From: Flavobacterium frigoris PS1
Lineage (GTDB): Bacteria > Bacteroidota > Bacteroidia > Flavobacteriales > Flavobacteriaceae
NCBI RefSeq assembly: GCF_000252125.1
Contig: NZ_AHKF01000017.1
Span: forward strand, 124,001 to 188,000
Direction: 5' to 3'
Length of the DNA: 64,000 bases
Shown: in pieces, positions 45,837 to 56,074 of the stretch
How the letters are laid out: each line of letters opens with the position of its first letter
Numbering within the stretch: position 1 is the stretch's first letter
Notes under the pieces: model-generated
Database searches by the model: none
Seen by the model: the letters and a program-made list of their open reading frames with translations, nothing else
Told to the model about the DNA's origin: nothing
Program-made: the position numbers and the translations under genes

Positions 45837-45867
45837 TTGGTTAATGTTAACGTTAATTATATATTTG
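45837..45867 (+). promoter_or_regulatory. secDF promoter
   Basis: TTG at 45837 and TATATTTG at 45860-45867, a spacing of 20 bases, as expected for the Bacteroidota primary sigma factor. The leader is about 110 nt. Confidence 0.65.
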
Positions 45868-45987
45868 CTCGGTTAAAAAAAAATAATAGAACACTTGGTT
45901 TTCATTTTTACGAAGAAAATCAATCTCAGGTTCTATATTAAGGCTTAGAAAAATAAATAAATATAAAATAATTAATTTTTAGTAATA

Positions 45988-48957
45988 ATGCAGAATAAAG
46001 GACTTATTAAATTTTTCGCAATACTATTTGCATTGGTAAGTATTTACCAACTTTCTTTCACTTTTGTTTCAAGCAAAATTAAAAATGATGCTAAATCTTT
46101 TGCTAACGGGAGTCCCGAAAAAGAAGCGAAATATTTAGATTCTATTGGTAAAGAAAAAGTGTATAACTTAGGATTTACAGATTTTACTTTTGACGAGGTA
46201 TCAGACAAACAAATTAATAAAGGACTTGACTTGGAAGGTGGTATCAACGTGATATTACAAATTTCAGTAAAGGACATATTAAAAGGATTATCTAATAATT
46301 CGAAAAACCCTGTTTTCAATAAGTCTTTAGCAGATGCTACTGCAAATTTAAAAGGAAATCAAACATATATCGATGCTTTCTTTGAAGCTTTTGAAGCTAA
46401 TTCTAAAGGGACAGTTAAATTGGCATCTCCAGATATTTTTGCAAACAGAAGTTTACAAGGTGAAGGTGGAGTTGATTTTCAAATGACTGACTCGCAAGTT
46501 CAAAAAGTAATCAAAAGAAAAGTTGATGAGTCTGTAGAAAGTGCATTTGGCGTTCTGAGAAAACGTATCGATAAATTTGGTGTAGCTCAACCTAATATTC
46601 AAAAATTAGGAGAGTCAGGTAGAATTCTTGTTGAGCTTCCTGGTGCTAAAGATGTAGACAGAATAAAAAAATTATTGCAAAGTACCGCTCAATTAGAGTT
46701 TTGGGAAACGTATAAAATTGATGAGATGGGTAGCTTTTTAGTAGCTGCAAATGAATCATTGAAAAAAACGGTAGTTAATACAGTAGAATCTAAACCAGTA
46801 GTAAAAGACTCTTTGAGTGCTTTATTAACTGACGGAAAAGATTCTTCTGCAACTAAAAAAGGTAATAATCCTTTATTTGATAAAATTCTTGCTCAAGGCG
46901 GTGGACCGGTTCTAGGACTTTTCTCTCCAAAAGATACAGCTACAATAAATGGATACCTTAAAAGATCTGATATTAGAGTTTTATTGCCTGCAGAGCAGCG
47001 TTATGCTAAATTTGTTTGGGGTAAGTTAACCACAATACAAGATGCTAAATCAAAAGATATTGAAGCTGTAGAATTATATGCTTTAAAAGGAAATAGAGAT
47101 AATGTACCTGCAATGGGTGGTGGTGTCGTTACTGATGCTAAAGATTCATTTGATCAATTAGGTAAACCTTCGGTTTCTATGCAAATGGATGGACAAGGTG
47201 CAAAAGCTTGGGAAGAATTGACCGGGAAAGCATATACTCAAAAAAGTAATATTGCTATCGTTCTTGATAATATTGTTTATTCTGCTCCAGGGGTTTCAAC
47301 AGGGCCTATTTCAGGTGGTAGATCTGAGATTTCAGGATCGTTTGACGTAACAGAAACTAAAGATTTAGCTAACGTTTTGAGAGCTGGTAAGCTTCCAGCT
47401 TCTGCTGATATTATTCAGTCTGAAGTGGTAGGACCATCCTTAGGTCAAGAAGCGATTGATAATGGTACTACTTCTGCAATTGTTGGATTGCTTTTAGTAT
47501 CTCTTTGGATGATGGTGTACTACGGAAAAGCTGGTTGGTATGCTAACGTAGCTTTAGCAGTTAACTTATTGTTTTTGTTTGGTATTTTGGCAAGTTTAGG
47601 TGCTGTTCTTACATTACCTGGTATTGCTGGTATTGTATTAACAATGGGAACTGCGGTCGATGCAAATATTATTATATACGAAAGAGCAAAGGAAGAATTA
47701 CGTGAAGGTAAGACGCTAGAGGAAGCTGTTAAAGCATCTTATAGTTGGACTGGAGCTATGCGTTCAATCGTCGATGCTAACGTTACACATATATTAACTG
47801 GAGCCGTGTTATTCATTTTTGGTTCTGGACCAATTAAAGGATTTGCGACTACATTATTGATTGGTATCATAACCTCTTTATTTACTTCTATTTTTATTGC
47901 AAGAATATTTATCGATTGGAGTCTAAGAAAAAGCAACAATATGTCTTTTGTAACAGGATTTTCTAAAAATTTCTTTACGAACTTCCATTTTGATTTTTTA
48001 CGTATCAAAAAGTGGACGTATTTGTTTTCTGGAATTGTAGTAGTTGTAAGTATTGTTTCATTGGCGACTAACAAATTGGATCAAGGTGTCGATTTTGTTG
48101 GAGGAAGAACTTTTCAAGTACGTTTTGAAAAACCAGTTGAAGCAGAAGCAGTGAAAGAAGAATTGACTAAAGTTTTCGGTAGTGCAGAAGCTAAAATATT
48201 TGGTAATGATAATCAGTTAAAAATCACGACAAAATATAAGGTAGAAGAACACGGGATTGAAGCTGACCAAGAAGTAAATAGATTGATGTTCGAGAGTCTG
48301 AAAAGCCATTTCTCTGCTGGATTGACATATGACAAATTTGTAAACCCTTATCAAGGGAAGGAATTCGGAATTATGCAAGCTTCAAAAGTGGGACCAACGG
48401 TTGCTGAAGATATTAAGACTAACGCTTACTGGGCTGTTCTTGGAGCTATGGCGATCGTGTTTTTATACTTAATGATTAGTTTTAGAAAATGGCAATATAG
48501 TTTAGGTGCTATTGCAGCTGTAGCGCATGACGTAATATTTGTTTTGGGAATTTATTCTTTATGTTACAAGTTTATGCCTTTTGGTATGGAAATCGACCAA
48601 CATTTTATAGCAGCGATTCTTACTGTGATTGGTTATTCTATGAATGATACTGTAATTGTATTTGATAGAGTTCGTGAATTCTTAGATGGTAAAACCAAAG
48701 GAACGTTTTCTGAAATCGTTAATAAGTCGATTAATTCAACTATGTCAAGAACAATCAATACTTCATTAACTATGATCGCTGTGTTATTGATCATGTTTAT
48801 TTTTGGAGGTGAATCAATTAGAGGTTTTGTATTCGCTATGTTGATAGGTATTGTTGTAGGAACTTACTCTTCATTATTTATTGCGACACCAGTATTGGTA
48901 GATACAATTTCTAGAGAAGATAAAAGGTTAATTGAAAAACAACATCAAGAAAGCTAA
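45988..48957 (+). CDS. secDF: Fused protein-export membrane protein SecDF
   Basis: Proton-driven accessory of the Sec translocon, with SecD and SecF fused in one 989-residue chain as in other Bacteroidota. Helix 1 is at residues ~8-27. The large periplasmic P1 region includes GLDLEGGINVILQI (residues ~75-88). Helices 2-6 start near residue 500 (GTAVDANIIIYER). The SecF half begins near residue 665 with GVDFVGGRTFQVRF, and DTVIVFDRVRE is in its membrane part. Both conserved aspartate/arginine regions are present. Monocistronic, with a clear promoter and terminator. Confidence 0.97.
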   Translation: MQNKGLIKFFAILFALVSIYQLSFTFVSSKIKNDAKSFANGSPEKEAKYLDSIGKEKVYNLGFTDFTFDEVSDKQINKGLDLEGGINVILQISVKDILKGLSNNSKNPVFNKSLADATANLKGNQTYIDAFFEAFEANSKGTVKLASPDIFANRSLQGEGGVDFQMTDSQVQKVIKRKVDESVESAFGVLRKRIDKFGVAQPNIQKLGESGRILVELPGAKDVDRIKKLLQSTAQLEFWETYKIDEMGSFLVAANESLKKTVVNTVESKPVVKDSLSALLTDGKDSSATKKGNNPLFDKILAQGGGPVLGLFSPKDTATINGYLKRSDIRVLLPAEQRYAKFVWGKLTTIQDAKSKDIEAVELYALKGNRDNVPAMGGGVVTDAKDSFDQLGKPSVSMQMDGQGAKAWEELTGKAYTQKSNIAIVLDNIVYSAPGVSTGPISGGRSEISGSFDVTETKDLANVLRAGKLPASADIIQSEVVGPSLGQEAIDNGTTSAIVGLLLVSLWMMVYYGKAGWYANVALAVNLLFLFGILASLGAVLTLPGIAGIVLTMGTAVDANIIIYERAKEELREGKTLEEAVKASYSWTGAMRSIVDANVTHILTGAVLFIFGSGPIKGFATTLLIGIITSLFTSIFIARIFIDWSLRKSNNMSFVTGFSKNFFTNFHFDFLRIKKWTYLFSGIVVVVSIVSLATNKLDQGVDFVGGRTFQVRFEKPVEAEAVKEELTKVFGSAEAKIFGNDNQLKITTKYKVEEHGIEADQEVNRLMFESLKSHFSAGLTYDKFVNPYQGKEFGIMQASKVGPTVAEDIKTNAYWAVLGAMAIVFLYLMISFRKWQYSLGAIAAVAHDVIFVLGIYSLCYKFMPFGMEIDQHFIAAILTVIGYSMNDTVIVFDRVREFLDGKTKGTFSEIVNKSINSTMSRTINTSLTMIAVLLIMFIFGGESIRGFVFAMLIGIVVGTYSSLFIATPVLVDTISREDKRLIEKQHQES

Positions 48958-48975
48958 TCTATATTTAATATATTT

Positions 48976-49011
48976 AAAAAAGACCCAACGTAAGTTGGGT
49001 CTTTTTTTTTT
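48976..49011 (+). terminator. secDF terminator
   Basis: AAAAGACCCAAC and GTTGGGTCTTTT pair around GTAA, with a T tract of about ten. Confidence 0.9.
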
Positions 49012-49929
49012 GTTTTAATTAATTTAATGTTAATAGTGATAGCTAGCAGTATTTCATTTTTTGAAATTAGACTGAGCATGTGCCGAAATAGGTATTTTGG
49101 TTTATTTTTCATGTTTTTTTTCTGCAATACATTGTTATGATTTGAACTAGGCTATATCGCTTAGATTTCATTTTGGTTTTGAGAGGTGTAGCAAAAAAAC
49201 AAAGCTTATAGCTATAATAGTAATGGTTTTAAATTGGAGTTTTGTAAGCCGACAAGGTTGTCAGAGAAAGAACTATGAATTATTGATTCAGCTTCAAGTC
49301 AATTTTGGGGAGCATAAGCTTTAAAATTTGTATTACATTTAATGAGATGTTCTGAATTATCTCGAAGGGGAAAGGAATACGTAGAATCGAAAAATAGTAA
49401 GAAGGGTAGATTATATTTTATTGTGGTATTTTCAATAGGTTTACCTGTATGTTGAATCATTTTTTTTGTTGCAAGTATGCAGGCTATTGCAATTGTTAAG
49501 GAGACGGCAATGCTTTTTAAAGAGTTTGCTTTCTCGAATGTATTATCTTTTGATTTTTTTGTTAAACATAGGCAAGTCGATAGTGGAATTGAGATGCAAT
49601 TTTGATCATTTATGTAAAGGCGGGACTGAAGCTGCTTGATAATGATTTTAATTCGTTAAATTAAGAATTGTGGCTTAATGTGCTTTGCAGTTACAGCGTG
49701 CAATTGACAATATAGATTGGTTGCGTATAGTAATTATAAGAATAGATTGTAGTCACAGTACAATTTTGGCGATATCTTTTTGTCTGATTTTTGTGTGTTT
49801 TAGTAAGCTATTCTTAAATAGTTGAACAATAATAGGTTTTTAATTTTATTAAACTGTCTTATTTTATATATTTACTACTTAGAGCTTTAGCTAGCTTTTT
49901 GTTTTTGATCAAATTAAAACTTACGAATA
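49012..49929. other. Gene-poor stretch before the T9SS cargo gene
   Basis: About 0.9 kb with no gene I can support. A minus-strand frame is open from 49655 to 49299 but has no start codon before 49460, giving at most 53 residues and no known family. GCTAGC palindromes occur at both ends. The last ~100 bp should hold the promoter of the gene at 49930. It may be a long leader, a small RNA locus or decayed DNA. Confidence 0.5.
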
Positions 49930-52149
49930 ATGAAAAAAGATATCGGCTCATTAGCTTATTTATTTTTAATGGCATTTTTATATCATATTTCGATTTTCGC
50001 GCATACTAAAAGCAGTGTTTTAAGTATTGGGTCTAATATTCATTTAATTAATGGTGATACAAATTATTTAGCATGTTTTTCAGTAGAGATTGAAACAATA
50101 TCAAATAACAATTTTGCTCCACCAGCCGTACCTACCGGTAGGTATGATCGATATTATTGTTTAAATGATGTAGCAGTTCCTTTAACAGCTACTGGTTCTA
50201 ATTTGAGATGGTATACAGCTGCTACAGGTGGTGTCCCAAATGCAGTTGCTCCTACTCCTAGTACTGCTAATAAGGGGACTACATTTTATTATGTCACTCA
50301 AACAGTAGGTGGCGAAGAAAGTAATAGAGGATTAATTACAGTTAATGTTGATAAGCAATTTAATTTATTTTGTGCAGGTGTTACTACAAGTTCGGTTAGT
50401 TTTGATTTTGCAAATGTTGGGCAATCACGATTCGATTATAGTTATGCCATAGATGGTGGGCTTCCAGTACTGGGAAGTCAGACGTCTCCATCAAGTTTTA
50501 CAGTTAGCGGTTTGTCTGAAGGGCAAACAGTGGAATTAACTGTGACTGCTGTCGGTGCACCAACTTGTGTTTTAAATCCTACTCTTGTGGCTAGCTGTAA
50601 AACGAAATGTACTGTAGTTACAGTTCCGAATTTTATAGCTATCGCTCCAATTTGTTCGGGCTCAATTGCTCCAATATTGGGTCCAATATCTCCAAATAGT
50701 ATATCTGGTACTTGGTCACCGGCGATAGTAAGTAGTACAGCTACTGGAAATTATCTTTTTACGCCTAATTCTGTTTTGTTTCCTTGCGCTACGACTCAAA
50801 CATTAACAGTTACTGTGATTCCTTTATTAGCTCCTGTTTTTGCGACTGTTCCATCATCTGTATGTCAGAATGCAGCAGCACCCATTTTACCAACAAGTTC
50901 TACGAATACCACTCCGATAACTGGTACTTGGACTCCAGCCACGGTTAATACTACTGTTTTAGGACCTGCTAATTATGTTTTTACACCTAATGCAGGCCAA
51001 TGCGTGTCAAGTCCAACTACTACGGTATCAATCACTGTTAATCAGAATATAGTACCAAATTTTACCGCTGTGCCGGCTATTTGTTCTGGAGCTCCTTTAT
51101 CAGGTTTACCAACAACATCTACCAATGGTATTACAGGTATCTGGTCTCCTTCATTAAATAATACCGCCACTACAACTTATACTTTTAGACCCACTGCAGG
51201 ACAATGTGCAACCACGACAACGATGACTATTACGGTTACCCCAAATGGTACGCCAACATTTACTGCGATTCCTTCAATTTGTACCGGTACTGCTTTGTCG
51301 CCTTTACCTACAACTTCTAATAATGGCTATAAAGGGGTTTGGTCACCAGCACTAGATAATACGAACACAACAACTTATACTTTTACACCAAATGCAGGTC
51401 AATGTGCAGCAAAGGTTACATTAACAATTACAGTTAATCAATTAAGGATACCTAATTTTTCAAGTGTTCCAACAAGTGTATGTGAAAATTCAATAGCTCC
51501 AACTTTGTCTTTAAGATCTTCAAATACTCCAGCGGTTACAGGAACTTGGACCCCTGCAACGGTAAACACAGCAGTTGTAGGTACAGCAGATTATATTTTT
51601 ACTCCAGACAGCGGACAATGTGCAGAGTCACTAACAATCTCCATTAGTGTTAATCCGTCAAATACCTTAGTTGATTTTTCTTGGACTGTTACTGAAGCTT
51701 TTTCAGAAAATCAAGTGATTACGGTTGCGGCAACAGGAGCAGGGGATTTTTTATATCGACTGGATGATGGCCCTTTTCAACAGAGTCCAGTTTTTGAATA
51801 TGTGTCTCCAGGCTATCATTTAATTACTGTGCAAGATGTAACAGGTTGTAGTGTTTCTATAACCAGAAGTGATATTTTAGTTATAGGCTATCCTAAATTT
51901 TTTACTCCAAATAACGATGGATACAATGATTACTGGAACGTCTTTACTTTAGTTGATAAATTAGGTTCCAAGATTCAGATATTTGATCGTTACGGAAAGC
52001 TTTTAAAAGAGATTAGTCCAAACAGTAGTGGTTGGAATGGCACCTATAATGGACGGCCTCTACCCGCAACTGATTATTGGTTTGTTGTTGATTATCCTGA
52101 AGATGGGGTAATTAAAAAGTTCAGGTCACACTTTTCATTAAAAAGATAA
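49930..52149 (+). CDS. T9SS type B-sorted protein with Ig-like repeats
   Basis: 739-residue secreted protein. After a signal peptide (residues 1-25) comes an Ig-like domain (~60-140, with the YCLNDVAVPLTATG pattern) and a second sandwich. Five repeats of ~67-75 residues follow, beginning near 50626, 50831, 51053, 51251 and 51449, each with P-x-F-x-x-(V/I)P...C, TGxWxP and Y-x-FTPxxGQC. The C-terminal ~85 residues (GYPKFFTPNNDGYNDYW, IQIFDRYGKLL, GWNGTYNGRPLPATDYWFVV) are the gliding-motility C-terminal sorting domain for type IX secretion. A cell-surface adhesin is likely. Confidence 0.92.
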   Translation: MKKDIGSLAYLFLMAFLYHISIFAHTKSSVLSIGSNIHLINGDTNYLACFSVEIETISNNNFAPPAVPTGRYDRYYCLNDVAVPLTATGSNLRWYTAATGGVPNAVAPTPSTANKGTTFYYVTQTVGGEESNRGLITVNVDKQFNLFCAGVTTSSVSFDFANVGQSRFDYSYAIDGGLPVLGSQTSPSSFTVSGLSEGQTVELTVTAVGAPTCVLNPTLVASCKTKCTVVTVPNFIAIAPICSGSIAPILGPISPNSISGTWSPAIVSSTATGNYLFTPNSVLFPCATTQTLTVTVIPLLAPVFATVPSSVCQNAAAPILPTSSTNTTPITGTWTPATVNTTVLGPANYVFTPNAGQCVSSPTTTVSITVNQNIVPNFTAVPAICSGAPLSGLPTTSTNGITGIWSPSLNNTATTTYTFRPTAGQCATTTTMTITVTPNGTPTFTAIPSICTGTALSPLPTTSNNGYKGVWSPALDNTNTTTYTFTPNAGQCAAKVTLTITVNQLRIPNFSSVPTSVCENSIAPTLSLRSSNTPAVTGTWTPATVNTAVVGTADYIFTPDSGQCAESLTISISVNPSNTLVDFSWTVTEAFSENQVITVAATGAGDFLYRLDDGPFQQSPVFEYVSPGYHLITVQDVTGCSVSITRSDILVIGYPKFFTPNNDGYNDYWNVFTLVDKLGSKIQIFDRYGKLLKEISPNSSGWNGTYNGRPLPATDYWFVVDYPEDGVIKKFRSHFSLKR

Positions 52150-52152
52150 CAC

Positions 52153-52186
52153 AAAAAAAAAGCTCCCGTTCGGCGGGAGCTTTTTT
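52153..52186. terminator. Bidirectional terminator
   Basis: AAAAAAGCTCCCG and CGGGAGCTTTTTT pair around TTCGG. Serves the convergent T9SS cargo and lgt genes. Confidence 0.9.
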
Positions 52187-52209
52187 GTTTATAATAATAA
52201 GTTATCAGA

Positions 52210-53163
52210 TTATATTTTGACCGGTTTTTCTGCGGTGAAAATAAAATAAAGACCAATCAATATGAAAGGAATACTGAGCCACTGTCCTGTGGAAAGCAGT
52301 CCGAGGGCACTTTCAAAACCACCTTGGCTTTCTTTAACGAATTCTACAACGATACGTACGGAGAATAACAGTACCAGGAAAAGTCCAAAGAGGAATCCTG
52401 ATTTTTGTCTTGTATCTGTTTTCCAATACAAGAAAAACAAAATGGCGAATACAAAAACATAGCAAAATGCCTCGTATAATTGAGCTGGATGTTTTGCAGG
52501 TACTTGAGCTAGTAAATTGGCAAATTGAGGATTGCTGGCAATAGCATGATAAGCTTCTTGTGGGTTTGCTATTTGAGTCGCGTTTACAGCATCATTTGGA
52601 CTAAAATAATCGCGAATAAATTTTATTCCAAAAACTGAACTAGTTTCTTTTCCTACTATTTCAGAATTGAAAAAATTACCTAATCTTACAAAAATAGCTC
52701 CACTTGCAACAGCTATGACTACTCGGTCCAAAATCCATAACAATGGTCTTTTTAGTACTTTTTTACTGTAGTAATACATGGCAATTATTATCGAAATTGC
52801 CGCGCCATGACTCGCTAAACCTTGAAATCCAGTGAACTCCCAGCCTGAAATAAATCCAAATAAAGTACCGTTAATATTTTCTCTTATTGGTAAAAATATT
52901 TCTAATAAGTGATTTCGAAAATATTCCCAGTCATAAAAAAGAACATGTCCCAATCGCGCACCAAGAAGTGTAGCTAGAACTGTCCAGATAAACAACGAGT
53001 CTAGTTTTTCGATAGATTCATTTTCGCGCTCATATATGTTTTTCATGATATACCAACCCAATCCAAAAGCAACTACAAACATAAGGCTGTAGAATCGAAT
53101 TATAAAAAAGCCTAAATCAATTCCTTCTGATGGGTTCCAAACTATATTTAAAGCGTGTGTCAT
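52210..53163 (-). CDS. lgt: Prolipoprotein diacylglyceryl transferase
   Basis: Transfers diacylglycerol from phosphatidylglycerol to the lipobox cysteine of prelipoproteins, in the inner membrane. 317 residues with seven helices; the Lgt signature region is GLASHGAAISIIIAMY, with the essential HG, followed by VRLGNFFNSEIVGK. The catalytic-region YxxH-type loop is HPAQLYEAFCY. Needed for the lipoproteins encoded in this window. An insertion of about 30 residues lies between the signature and HPAQLYE, as usual in Bacteroidota. Confidence 0.97.
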   Translation of the reverse strand: MTHALNIVWNPSEGIDLGFFIIRFYSLMFVVAFGLGWYIMKNIYERENESIEKLDSLFIWTVLATLLGARLGHVLFYDWEYFRNHLLEIFLPIRENINGTLFGFISGWEFTGFQGLASHGAAISIIIAMYYYSKKVLKRPLLWILDRVVIAVASGAIFVRLGNFFNSEIVGKETSSVFGIKFIRDYFSPNDAVNATQIANPQEAYHAIASNPQFANLLAQVPAKHPAQLYEAFCYVFVFAILFFLYWKTDTRQKSGFLFGLFLVLLFSVRIVVEFVKESQGGFESALGLLSTGQWLSIPFILIGLYFIFTAEKPVKI

Positions 53164-53263
53164 TATTTTTTATTTGATGTAAAAATACATTTTTTGTTAA
53201 GAATTTCGGTGTGAAATTTCTGTTAAAGAATAGTAGCAGCATCTATCACCATTGTGAATGTTG

Positions 53264-53509
53264 CTAATTATGGCTACATTTCTTCTTAGGAACAGGGTCA
53301 TAGCCTGTTTTCCCCCAAGGATTACAGCTTACTATTCTTTTTAAGCCTAAAAATCCGCCATAAAATAAACCATGAACTTTTAGTGCTTCTACCATGTAGG
53401 AAGAGCAAGTAGGTTCAAATCGGCAAGACGCAGGAGTTAGTGGCGATATAATAAGCTGATAGAGGCGAACCAGTACTAAAAAAGGAAATATGAGTATTTT
53501 ATTCAGCAT
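53264..53509 (-). CDS. yidD: Membrane protein insertion efficiency factor YidD
   Basis: 81-residue peripheral membrane protein that assists YidC-dependent insertion. The family core is nearly complete: [16 protein letters not shown] start, then [20 protein letters not shown] with the conserved cysteines, and [17 protein letters not shown]. Lies between cysS and lgt on the minus strand; 32 bp behind cysS, so probably cotranscribed. Confidence 0.95.
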   Translation of the reverse strand: MLNKILIFPFLVLVRLYQLIISPLTPASCRFEPTCSSYMVEALKVHGLFYGGFLGLKRIVSCNPWGKTGYDPVPKKKCSHN

Positions 53510-53541
53510 GTAATCTTCTTTAATTCGTCGTACATTAATGT

Positions 53542-55020
53542 TTAAACACTAAAAGTAGTTCCTTCTTTGCCGTCTTTCAATTGTATACCTAAAGCGATTA
53601 ATTGGTCTCTAATTTGGTCAGAAAGAGCAAAGTTCTTGTCTGCTCTTGCTTGATTTCTCATACTAATAAGCATATTCACAGCTCCTTCTAATTTATCATT
53701 CGAACTGTCCGTTGTTTTTTCGTCTTCTAGTCCTAACACATCAAAAACAAAAGCATTCATGGCAAGAGAGAAGATTTCTAAATCAGCAGCAGTTAAACTT
53801 TCCTTCCCGTCATTTATTAGATTGATATAACGAACTCCTTCAAATAATTGTGCTATTAAAATAGGAGAGTTAAAGTCATCATTCATGGCGTCATAACAAG
53901 ACTGTTTCCAAGCGGCGATGTCAATCGTACTTTTTGAAGCTGTAGGTAGTTGTTTAATAACTTCCATTGCTTCCATCAATCTTTTATATCCTTTTTCGGC
54001 AGCAACGATCGCGTCATCTGAAAAATCTAAGATACTTCTGTAGTGTGCTTGTAGCATAAAAAATCGGGCTACTGAAGCTGAAAATGCCTTGCTTAAAATA
54101 GTGTTTTCACCAGTTAAGATTTCTCTTGGTAAAATATTGTTGCCAGTGGATTTAGCCATTTTTTTGCCATTCAATGTCAGCATGTTGGCATGCATCCAGT
54201 AATTGACAGGCGTTTGCCCAGTACAGGCTTCGTTTTGTGCAATTTCACATTCGTGATGGGGAAATTTCAAATCCATTCCGCCTCCATGAATGTCAAAATG
54301 GTTGCCTAAGTATTTTGTACTCATCGCTGTACATTCTAAATGCCAACCGGGGAAACCATCGCTCCAAGGAGAGGGCCATCGCATAATATGCTGTGGCTCT
54401 GCTTTTTTCCAAAGGGCAAAGTCTTGCGGGTTTCTTTTGTCAGATTGTCCATCAAGGTCACGGGTATTGGCGAGCATATCTTCTATGTTTCGACCGCTTA
54501 ACCTGCCGTAATGGTTTGTTTCATTGAATTTGACCACATCAAAATAGATAGAACCGTTAGCTTCGTACCCAATTCCGCTTGCAATTATTTTTTTGATGAT
54601 CTCAATTTGCTCAATAATATGTCCTGTGGCTGTAGGCTCAATACTTGGCGGTAAAAAATTAAAAGCTTTCAGAATTTCATGAAAGTCAACCGTGTACCTT
54701 TGCACAACTTCCATAGGTTCTAGTTGCTCTAAACGTGCTTTTTTGGCAATTTTATCCTCACCATCCTCAGCATCGTCTACAATATGCCCCACATCAGTGA
54801 TATTCCTTACATAACGCACTTTATATTCCAAGTGCAAGAGATATCTAAAAATAACATCAAAAGACATAAAAGTCCTCACATTCCCAAGGTGAACATTGCT
54901 GTAAACTGTAGGTCCGCAAACATACATACCAATGTTACCTTCATGAATAGGTTTAAACGTTTCTTTTTCTCCTGACAGAGAGTTGTATATTTTTAGAGTC
55001 TGAGTATTGTATAGAGGCAT
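53542..55020 (-). CDS. cysS: Cysteine-tRNA ligase
   Basis: Class I aminoacyl-tRNA synthetase of 492 residues. [18 protein letters not shown] holds the zinc cysteine and the HIGH-type motif. GWHLECTAM and [13 protein letters not shown] provide the other zinc ligands. The KMSKS-type motif is KKMAKSTGN. The C-terminal DALR and anticodon domains follow. All catalytic motifs are present. Upstream of yidD. Confidence 0.98.
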   Translation of the reverse strand: MPLYNTQTLKIYNSLSGEKETFKPIHEGNIGMYVCGPTVYSNVHLGNVRTFMSFDVIFRYLLHLEYKVRYVRNITDVGHIVDDAEDGEDKIAKKARLEQLEPMEVVQRYTVDFHEILKAFNFLPPSIEPTATGHIIEQIEIIKKIIASGIGYEANGSIYFDVVKFNETNHYGRLSGRNIEDMLANTRDLDGQSDKRNPQDFALWKKAEPQHIMRWPSPWSDGFPGWHLECTAMSTKYLGNHFDIHGGGMDLKFPHHECEIAQNEACTGQTPVNYWMHANMLTLNGKKMAKSTGNNILPREILTGENTILSKAFSASVARFFMLQAHYRSILDFSDDAIVAAEKGYKRLMEAMEVIKQLPTASKSTIDIAAWKQSCYDAMNDDFNSPILIAQLFEGVRYINLINDGKESLTAADLEIFSLAMNAFVFDVLGLEDEKTTDSSNDKLEGAVNMLISMRNQARADKNFALSDQIRDQLIALGIQLKDGKEGTTFSV

Positions 55021-55033
55021 TTAAATTTTTTTT

Positions 55034-55116
55034 AGGAGCTAGTTCCTGCTTTTCGCTACAATCTTTTTATTTTAAAAAAAACAAAAAGGATTTTCACTTC
55101 AATCAGGGCTATGGAG
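55034..55116. repeat. Interspersed intergenic repeat, copy 3
   Basis: GGAGCTAGTTCCTGC...CTACAATC...AAAAGGATTTTC and CAATCAGGGCTATGGAG, similar to the blocks at 775-905 and 5354-5465. Located between folE and cysS. Confidence 0.6.
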
Positions 55117-55140
55117 TTGTTTATTAATAAAACAACCTTT

Positions 55141-55812
55141 CTAGAATTTTGTTTCTAATTTGATGTAATCCAAAAATTCTCTACGAGCTTGAGGGTCTTT
55201 AAATTTCCCGCCAAATTCAGAGGTTACTGTACTACTTTCGATATCGCTAATTCCTCTCGAATTTACGCAAAGATGTTTTGCATCAATTACACAAGCCACA
55301 TCTTCTGTACCTAATGCCTCTTGTAATTCTTGAACTATTTGCATTGTCAGTCTTTCTTGAACCTGTGGTCTTTTGGCATAGTATTCCACGATACGATTCA
55401 TTTTTGAAAGACCAATCACTCTACCATTAGAGATATAAGCAACATGTGCTCTACCTATAATTGGTAAAAGGTGGTGCTCACAAGTAGAGTAGACGATGAT
55501 GTTTTTTTCAACTAACATTTCGCCGTACTTATAATTATTGTCGAATGTAGAAGCTTTTGGTTTTTTTTCGGGATTTAATCCTCCAAAAATTTCTTTTACA
55601 AACATTTTGGCAACACGATTTGGTGTGCCTTTCATACTGTCATCTGTCAAGTCCATTCCTAGTGTTAATAGGATGTTTTCAACATCTTTTTTTATTTTTT
55701 CAATTTTTTCGTCGTCACTAATTGCAAAAGCATCGTCTCTTACAGGGTTTTTTGCACATGAACCAATATGATTTTCTCCTATTTCGTCATGAATTTCTTC
55801 ATTGTGTTTCAT
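55141..55812 (-). CDS. folE: GTP cyclohydrolase I
   Basis: Zinc enzyme converting GTP to 7,8-dihydroneopterin triphosphate, the first step of tetrahydrofolate synthesis. 223 residues. Family marks: FVKEIFGGLNP, the zinc/substrate site STCEHHLLPIIGRAHVAYI, GLSKMNRIVEYYAKRPQVQERL and the CVIDAKHLCVNSRG motif. The N-terminal ~35 residues (with ENHIGSCAKN) are an extension common in Bacteroidota. Confidence 0.97.
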   Translation of the reverse strand: MKHNEEIHDEIGENHIGSCAKNPVRDDAFAISDDEKIEKIKKDVENILLTLGMDLTDDSMKGTPNRVAKMFVKEIFGGLNPEKKPKASTFDNNYKYGEMLVEKNIIVYSTCEHHLLPIIGRAHVAYISNGRVIGLSKMNRIVEYYAKRPQVQERLTMQIVQELQEALGTEDVACVIDAKHLCVNSRGISDIESSTVTSEFGGKFKDPQARREFLDYIKLETKF

Positions 55813-55954
55813 TAAAAGCTACTATTATATAAGTGTATATTTTTAGGCTGTAAAGATAATTAATAAAAACTAAAGATTTTCTATACCTTTTAATAATTAA
55901 TTAAGGTCGTTTTTGGCATAGCCATCAATATAAAACGTGTTCGACCAAATAAAA

Positions 55955-55987
55955 AAAAGGCAATAACAAATAGTGTTATTGCCTTTT
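55955..55987 (-). terminator. Aminotransferase terminator
   Basis: AAAGGCAATAAC and GTTATTGCCTTTT pair; on the minus strand a run of eight T follows. It lies between the aminotransferase stop and folE. Confidence 0.8.
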
Positions 55988-56074
55988 CTATTATTGTCAT
56001 TTAACCTCATAACTGTCAGTTATATCGTTTGTCGTTTATGACACGAACTGTTTGTTATATTTTGGCAGCTTAAA

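Noticed and set aside
49299..49655. Open minus-strand frame of ~118 codons with a hydrophobic stretch
   Set aside because: There is no start codon before 49460, leaving 53 residues without family resemblance. Long stop-free runs occur by chance.
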